NCBI GenBank assembly: GCA_934133115.1
Contig: CAKPAV010000035.1
Location: 1 to 10,694, forward strand
Direction of reading: 5' to 3'
Length of the DNA: 10,694 nt
From: an uncultured Bacilli bacterium
GTDB taxonomy: Bacteria; Bacillota_I; Bacilli_A; RFN20; CAG-826
Shown one piece after another: positions 6,254 to 10,694 of the stretch. Below the pieces are notes generated by a model, which did no database searches, was not told the DNA's origin, and saw only the letters and a program-made list of their open reading frames with translations. The first letter of the stretch is position 1, and each line of letters opens with the position of its first letter. Position numbers and translations under genes: made by a program.

Positions 6254-8464
6254 TTAACTATTTGGATTTAAATATATAACATAATTTCTATTTAAAATAA
6301 ACTTACCACTTTCAAATAAACTATACTTAATTTCCCATCCCGTTGCGGTATCCACAAACGCCATATTAGGATATGCTTCATGAATCTCTTTAATAGTTAA
6401 TCCTTCACTGTTTTTACCTTTGAGAACGATTGTATCAATAATAGAACTATACAAACTAAATGATCCCATTGCTAAAAAATCGTTAGAAGTTTCTAATGCC
6501 TCAGAATTAAAGAATGTATCATCAGTTGGTTTTGAATTTAAAATAAATATAAAGTAACTTGCATCTAATTCACGATATGAAACACTAATATTTGAAGCAA
6601 CTCCATCTTTGTATTCAATCGCCACCATGATTGCATATATTCCTGCCTTATTGCAAACCATTTTATTATTTTTGCCATTTGTGGTTACTAAACTAATATT
6701 TTTATCACTACCAACACTAACAAAAGGTGTTTTGTTATTATGATTTGATGCTGTTAACGCATTGTTATATATATTAAGCGTATCTGCATCCATCTCACTA
6801 AACGAATAAGGAACCGTTGCCGTTGTCGTATTTTCTACTAATATTGAAAATTCATCATTATGATTTAATGATAAACTATCACTAAAAAAGTATTCTTTAT
6901 CATCACTATTTACTGACGCACGATATAATTTTTTACGTTTAGCCGATTCAAAATTATTAATTGACCCATTTAAAGAATTACCAGTAATGCGATAATCATC
7001 TGATTTTTGGAATCCAATAACATAGCACACCGCTTTTTTATTTTGGTCCGTGGCGCTATTAATAGGCATCCAGTCAATACCTGGCGTTACACCATCTTCT
7101 CTTTTAGAACTAGTTATCTTTACATATTTATTTGAATTTTCAAAAGATTCAATAACTTTTTTAATATTTTGAGTTTGAATTGTTTCTTTATCTCCTGTTG
7201 GATCTGCAATCCATAAACTCATAAAAATACTGTAATAGCCGCTCGGCAAATTTAAAGCTTTTAAATCATCATAATTTAAAGCTGTACTCCAATAAGAAGC
7301 CCATGAACTAGAACCATTTTCCGGATCCATATCAAGTTGTATATTTTTAATTTCACTATTCCCGCTTGTATCAAAATACATATCGTTAGTAAAATAGTTA
7401 GGTTCATTAATATTGGATGTTTCGTTTTGGAATAACGCAACTGTATATCTTTCCTCAGCATAATTGATTTCTCCAGATTGCTTAGTTTGATATGTATATT
7501 GGCCGTTTTCATCAACTTCTGGATTAATTCTAAATTTAGCAAGCGTTGTAGCAACTCCGCCAATACATTTATTTGCATCGTAGTTTTTAGCTGTGAAAAC
7601 AGGATATAAATATATCACGTGATCGCCTTTTAAAGACCCATCAATTGATGCTATTTGCGAATTGGTGCTTCCCATATTATCTATATAATATAAAGATGTT
7701 GAAGAAGAAATTTGCTCAATACTTCCTTGGAAGCCATAGTTTCCAATTTGGTCATTACTACCATTAACTCCATGTCCTCTGCTATCAATTCGCTTCATGT
7801 CTCCACTTTTATATCTTTTTCCATTATATCTAACACGATTATTACAAGCTTCCATATCATAAGTCCATCCAATAAATTCTGGGCCAAATCCGTATTGATC
7901 TTTAAAAACTGTTTGGGCGATAATATCTGATAACACATCTGCAGGAATATTAGCATTAACTGTTAATGAGACATATGTACTTGTTCTTTCATAAATTCCA
8001 TAATTAGGATTCGCTAAAATATAGCCTGACCAATATTTTTGCGGCCACAATTTAATAGCACCCTCTGTGCCTAATTTACTATTATCAATGCTTTCCGCTG
8101 AAATATAAAACTTATCACCACTATTCGGAAAAATAGCGTTTGCAAAAGCCTCTGACACCTGACCACCAATAAGGCCATATTCATTGTCTTGGTTATACGG
8201 ATTTTTAGAACCGCTATCAGCAATTTTTAATGGATCTGTTATTTCTTCTCCATCAATTGTTGCACCTGTGGCATAATAAGGAGATGCAAAGAAATATACT
8301 TTATAGAAATCTGACTCTGTTTCGTCAAACTTAGCGTTGTCAGCGCCAGTAGTGATATTTTCAAGTGTCACAGGTTCAGTAAAAGTAAAATATGCAAAAG
8401 CACTAGTAACTGCTGTTGCTATAAATATTAATCCAATTAACATTAATGACCATATTTTTTTCAT
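6254..8464 (-). CDS. Large exported protein with SipW-type signal peptide
   Basis: This 736-residue protein starts with KK, a hydrophobic core (4-20) and SAFA (21-24), giving a predicted cleavage after A24 followed by YFTF. The mature part is hydrophilic, rich in Asn, Ser, Tyr and Asp, and lacks a C-terminal helix, LPxTG or lipobox, so it should be secreted or held by partner proteins. Residues about 165-292 contain FIGW (197-200) and YLYPVF (285-290), loosely like InlB B-repeat/Flg_new modules. Residues about 535-630 (NDEFSILVEN to ISVSY, with AGIYAIMVAIEY) look like a beta-sandwich. Both domain suggestions are weak. Four cysteines are present (207, 300, 480, 604). It is the last gene of an operon with a SipW-like signal peptidase, 22 bases after the previous gene. 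I infer it is cargo of that peptidase, perhaps a surface-layer, matrix or adhesin component. The family is not recognised. Confidence 0.82.
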   Translation of the reverse strand: MKKIWSLMLIGLIFIATAVTSAFAYFTFTEPVTLENITTGADNAKFDETESDFYKVYFFASPYYATGATIDGEEITDPLKIADSGSKNPYNQDNEYGLIGGQVSEAFANAIFPNSGDKFYISAESIDNSKLGTEGAIKLWPQKYWSGYILANPNYGIYERTSTYVSLTVNANIPADVLSDIIAQTVFKDQYGFGPEFIGWTYDMEACNNRVRYNGKRYKSGDMKRIDSRGHGVNGSNDQIGNYGFQGSIEQISSSTSLYYIDNMGSTNSQIASIDGSLKGDHVIYLYPVFTAKNYDANKCIGGVATTLAKFRINPEVDENGQYTYQTKQSGEINYAEERYTVALFQNETSNINEPNYFTNDMYFDTSGNSEIKNIQLDMDPENGSSSWASYWSTALNYDDLKALNLPSGYYSIFMSLWIADPTGDKETIQTQNIKKVIESFENSNKYVKITSSKREDGVTPGIDWMPINSATDQNKKAVCYVIGFQKSDDYRITGNSLNGSINNFESAKRKKLYRASVNSDDKEYFFSDSLSLNHNDEFSILVENTTTATVPYSFSEMDADTLNIYNNALTASNHNNKTPFVSVGSDKNISLVTTNGKNNKMVCNKAGIYAIMVAIEYKDGVASNISVSYRELDASYFIFILNSKPTDDTFFNSEALETSNDFLAMGSFSLYSSIIDTIVLKGKNSEGLTIKEIHEAYPNMAFVDTATGWEIKYSLFESGKFILNRNYVIYLNPNS

Positions 8465-8472
8465 TGCATATT

Positions 8473-8478
8473 TCTCCT
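8473..8478 (-). promoter_or_regulatory. Ribosome binding site of the 736-residue exported protein gene
   Basis: AGGAGA on the minus strand lies 8 bases before the ATG at 8464, in the 22-base gap after the previous stop. The nearer ATG in ATATGCA is immediately followed by a stop (ATG CAA TGA) and is ruled out. Confidence 0.88.
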
Positions 8479-8486
8479 TTCACTAT

Positions 8487-9305
8487 TTAATTTTCTCCTA
8501 CAACTTGTAAATAAAAAGTGATTTTTACATTGGAATGTTCCATTGCTTTCCTATTAGAAATAATTTTATTTTTATAGGAATCAGCAAATTCTGATATACT
8601 AGGCGCCATATTCCCTTCAATACGTTCGCCGTTTCTAACAGCGTTATAATCCTTATAATTGAAGTCAATATTAAATGTTGTATGCCAATCTTCACTAATT
8701 GTTGAATCAACCAAAAGATTATTTCTAATACTTGCTACATATGTAGCACTAGTATCATTTGCTCCACCGCCGCTAACAAGTTTAAAGTTGTCATCCCAAT
8801 CTTCATATAAGATAACTGATGGTTCATAAATATCTAGAACAGATTTTGAAGATGGATAAAATCTTTCTTCACCATTTTTATCATCAAATTCAACAATATT
8901 TACACCTCTAGTGTCTGTATCTGTTATTGTAACTTCACAAAGTAATGCCACATTCAAATGGAATACGCTAGTTATGGCAATAGGACTCGTGTAGTAAATA
9001 GTAAAATTACGTTTTACTGTTGGGTTATCATTTCTAATAAGGTAAACAGAGTCAAAATCCATAAAAACTTTATTTTTAAAATTAGTATTTAATACTTCGT
9101 TATTGCCTTCAGGATAATCTCCATTTTCATCAGCATATCTTAATTCAATACTACCGATATCAGGATTGCTTGCTATATCAATACTAACATTTTGATCTTT
9201 ATTACTTGTTGATAAATCTCCAAAGAAGAATAAGGCAAATCCTCCGCCTACAAGAAGTGGAAATACAAGTAAAGGAACTAATAGTGTAATTAGTTTTCTT
9301 TTCAT
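8487..9305 (-). CDS. Exported protein with TasA-like signal peptide, putative SipW substrate
   Basis: This 272-residue protein has a basic start (MKRK), a hydrophobic core (5-19) and VGGGFA (19-24), with a predicted cut after A24 followed by LFFFGD. The VGGG-x-A element just before the cleavage site, followed by aromatic residues and Asp, resembles the signal-peptide region of TasA/CalY proteins processed by SipW. The mature protein alternates short hydrophobic strands with polar turns (for example FTIYYTSPIAITSVFHLNVAL at about 102-122). It ends in a strand (VKITFYLQVV) with no C-terminal anchor, consistent with an all-beta secreted protein. Beyond the leader I do not recognise TasA sequence. 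The ATG lies 2 bases after the stop of the signal peptidase gene, and its SD lies inside that gene, so the two are translationally coupled. It may be a fibre or matrix subunit, or an accessory of the larger exported protein downstream. Confidence 0.85.
   Translation of the reverse strand: MKRKLITLLVPLLVFPLLVGGGFALFFFGDLSTSNKDQNVSIDIASNPDIGSIELRYADENGDYPEGNNEVLNTNFKNKVFMDFDSVYLIRNDNPTVKRNFTIYYTSPIAITSVFHLNVALLCEVTITDTDTRGVNIVEFDDKNGEERFYPSSKSVLDIYEPSVILYEDWDDNFKLVSGGGANDTSATYVASIRNNLLVDSTISEDWHTTFNIDFNYKDYNAVRNGERIEGNMAPSISEFADSYKNKIISNRKAMEHSNVKITFYLQVVGEN
9241..9305 (-). other. TasA-like signal peptide coding segment
   Basis: This codes for the N-terminal leader with the GGG-F-A motif and predicted cut after residue 24 (cleavage near base 9234). 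The same residue number and the same pattern (FA, then L or Y, F, x, F) occur in the next gene's leader at 8391-8464, although the hydrophobic cores differ. The shared feature is seen directly; recognition by the neighbouring peptidase is inferred. Confidence 0.65.
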
Positions 9306-9307
9306 AC

Positions 9308-10642
9308 CTATTTCACCTCTGCTTTTTCTTTCTTCTCTTCAAGCATTTTATAATAATCTTCAAATCTTATGTAACGACCATATTTATCTCTTGGTCTAAA
9401 TTTGCCTGTTTTCTTAATAACATGTGCCTTTTTAGGCTCAATAATTTTTGCTTTTGGCTTTTTAGGCGCATTTATATCATCATTTTCATGTAATTTTAGA
9501 TAATCTGCTAAACGCATAAATCTACCATATTGATCACGATAATATACTTTACCTTTTTTAACCAATACTTTTTCTTTTTCGATGTTATTTTCCTTAGCAA
9601 TCTCTTCAATCTTTTCTTCTATTTCTTCCTCTGTAGCATCCTCTCTTATATCTAATTGGGATTCTTCTACTGGTTGAGGTAAAACATCTATAGTAGTTTG
9701 TGCTTCTTCAACTTTTATTTCTTCCTCAACTTGGTTAAGTTTAATAAGTAGAAGCTCATTATATCTTGTATCATATATAAAGAATAATTTCTCCGCTAAA
9801 ATGGAATAAATTAACATTAACATGAATGCGATTACTAAAATAATAATACCTATATTAGACTGAAAATAACAAATAGCGTAACCTAATGGTAGGTTCTTTG
9901 CTCCTTTGTATCCGTCAGTCTCGTAAACACCAACAATCATATCTTTTTTGATTTGATATTCTCCCGCCATTGACTTGACATTAGCATCTCCTCTAAATGT
10001 ATATAAAGGATTACCTTCTGAATCATAAGTCACTTCAATCAGACGGTGAACGATTGTTATATATGTTTTATTGTCACTTGATAGCATTTTAAATGCCACA
10101 ACATCAAATGGTTTAATGTTATCAATATATTTTTGTTCTTTGGTAATTGTGATGAATGAATATTGGGCTATACGATTTTCGTCGCCCATTTTTCCATCAT
10201 CTTGTAAATATGTATTGCCTTTATAGGCTTGAGACATAGAATCTGTCTCAATGACTAACATTGCGGTATTTCCAAACCACATTTGTTGATTATTTCTTTT
10301 GACCGATACAGAAAAACCAATTAATATAACAACCACCACATAAATTAATGCAATCACGCTAGCACCAATTTTTCCACGCATTTTGCTTCTTTTTTGTTTC
10401 TTTTTATAATGTTCAATAATGCTTTCGTTAGTTTTGTTTTTCTTTATTAACTTTTCTACATCATGATCAACTTCGGATTGAATTTCTTCATCCTCTAAAC
10501 TATGTATAATATTCTTTTTCTTTGAATTAAAGAAAAATATTGCTAGAGTTATGAATGCAGTCGCAAAAAGCAATATAACTACTATTCCAACAATATACAC
10601 ATAATCACTTATATTCAATTTTGAAAAACTAGTAAATTCCAT
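9308..10642 (-). CDS. SipW-like (ER/archaeal-type) signal peptidase I with long cytoplasmic tail
   Basis: This 444-residue membrane serine peptidase removes signal peptides at the outer face of the membrane. The catalytic Ser is S135 in TDSM. The second catalytic residue is H199 in IVHRLIEV, where ordinary bacterial enzymes have Lys. The Asp is D219 in FRGDAN. This Ser-His-Asp set marks the ER/archaeal/SipW class. Predicted helices lie at about 15-38, 92-113 and 262-286. Between the first two is a highly charged cytoplasmic loop (40-90). After the third is a roughly 155-residue cytoplasmic tail with an acidic, coiled-coil-prone part (303-355) and two copies of an RDxYGR motif. At 444 residues it is about twice the usual SipW length. 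It is the first gene of the operon, directly before two secreted proteins, so it probably processes them. GGGTGG-like SD sequence lies about 8 bases before the ATG. I leave the symbol empty because the architecture differs from classical sipW. Confidence 0.9.
   Translation of the reverse strand: MEFTSFSKLNISDYVYIVGIVVILLFATAFITLAIFFFNSKKKNIIHSLEDEEIQSEVDHDVEKLIKKNKTNESIIEHYKKKQKRSKMRGKIGASVIALIYVVVVILIGFSVSVKRNNQQMWFGNTAMLVIETDSMSQAYKGNTYLQDDGKMGDENRIAQYSFITITKEQKYIDNIKPFDVVAFKMLSSDNKTYITIVHRLIEVTYDSEGNPLYTFRGDANVKSMAGEYQIKKDMIVGVYETDGYKGAKNLPLGYAICYFQSNIGIIILVIAFMLMLIYSILAEKLFFIYDTRYNELLLIKLNQVEEEIKVEEAQTTIDVLPQPVEESQLDIREDATEEEIEEKIEEIAKENNIEKEKVLVKKGKVYYRDQYGRFMRLADYLKLHENDDINAPKKPKAKIIEPKKAHVIKKTGKFRPRDKYGRYIRFEDYYKMLEEKKEKAEVK
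9314..9319 (-). promoter_or_regulatory. Ribosome binding site inside the signal peptidase gene
   Basis: GAGGTG on the minus strand lies 8 bases before the ATG at 9305 and overlaps the last codons of the signal peptidase gene. This arrangement fixes the start and implies translational coupling of peptidase and cargo. Confidence 0.8.
9335..9406 (-). repeat. Second copy of the RDxYGR tail motif (residues 413-436 of the peptidase)
   Basis: The 24-residue unit has key residues GK...RDKYGRYIRFEDYYK. It matches the first copy at 12 of 24 positions, counted by eye, and the conserved residues are spaced identically. Confidence 0.75.
9482..9553 (-). repeat. First copy of the RDxYGR tail motif (residues 364-387 of the peptidase)
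   Basis: The 24-residue unit has key residues GK...RDQYGRFMRLADYLK. It lies 49 residues before the second copy in the cytoplasmic tail, separated by a Lys/Pro-rich linker (APKKPKAK). It is a protein-level duplication and the DNA of the two copies has diverged. Confidence 0.75.
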
Positions 10643-10650
10643 TTGCCAAC

Positions 10651-10678
10651 ACCCACCCTTCTAGCAATATTTATAATA
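10651..10678 (-). promoter_or_regulatory. Leader of the signal peptidase operon: SD and possible -10 box
   Basis: On the minus strand AAGGGTGGGT (10660-10651) lies 8 bases before the ATG and serves as a G-rich Shine-Dalgarno. Upstream, TATTATAAA (10678-10670) could hold a -10 box. Any matching -35 element would fall at or beyond the window edge, so the promoter cannot be confirmed. Confidence 0.4.
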
Positions 10679-10694
10679 AATTGTTTAAACTCCG

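Noticed and set aside
7276..7930. Frames of 100 and 72 codons overlapping the 736-residue gene
   Set aside because: Both lie within that gene and carry no signal peptide, domain or SD.
8525..8710. 61-codon frame inside the 272-residue gene
   Set aside because: It is an out-of-frame shadow with no SD and no recognisable content.
1..10694. Mycoplasma-type code with TGA as Trp
   Set aside because: All genes stay open under the standard bacterial code, Trp is encoded by TGG throughout, and the genes stop at TAA or TAG, so there is no sign of reassignment.

Overview
The window is AT-rich (roughly one third G+C by eye) and codes densely on both strands. Its Shine-Dalgarno sites are of the AGGAG type, its stops are TAA or TAG, and Trp is always TGG, so TGA is not a sense codon. 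Together with a SipW-type signal peptidase and an ArsB-type permease, this suggests a low-GC Gram-positive (Bacillota). An uncultured, possibly gut-associated Erysipelotrichia- or RF39-like lineage is plausible, but the placement is inference. No RNA genes, insertion sequences, CRISPR arrays or integration sites were seen.

Left part (1-4790, + strand): a three-gene tail of an operon. It holds the 3' end of a large exported multi-domain protein with a Gly/Pro-rich linker, a small four-helix membrane protein of unknown function, and a 1002-residue family 3 glycoside hydrolase. The hydrolase has its two GH3 domains in reversed order and a predicted membrane helix at each end. Gaps are 2 and 11 bases, and a strong hairpin at 4754-4790 ends the unit. 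The likely theme is breakdown of oligosaccharides at the cell surface, with the first protein perhaps binding substrate or anchoring.

Middle (4816-6160, - strand): a single ArsB/SLC13-type anion permease with its own SD, a possible -10 box and no arsenic-resistance partners. It converges on the hydrolase operon and shares the hairpin between them.

Right part (6212-10642, - strand): a compact operon transcribed leftwards. It encodes an ER/archaeal-type (SipW-like, Ser-His-Asp) signal peptidase, then two exported proteins of 272 and 736 residues, closed by an intrinsic terminator. Both exported proteins have a predicted cleavage site after residue 24 in the same local context (FA, then L or Y, F, x, F). 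The layout parallels the SipW-TasA/TapA locus of Bacillus, in which a dedicated signal peptidase processes matrix-fibre proteins. Apart from the signal-peptide region, I see no convincing similarity of the two cargo proteins to TasA, so this may be an undescribed SipW-dependent surface or extracellular assembly system. The peptidase is itself unusual: it has an additional N-terminal membrane helix and charged loop, and a long cytoplasmic tail with a duplicated R-D-x-Y-G-R motif.

No gene-free stretch exceeds about 125 bases.
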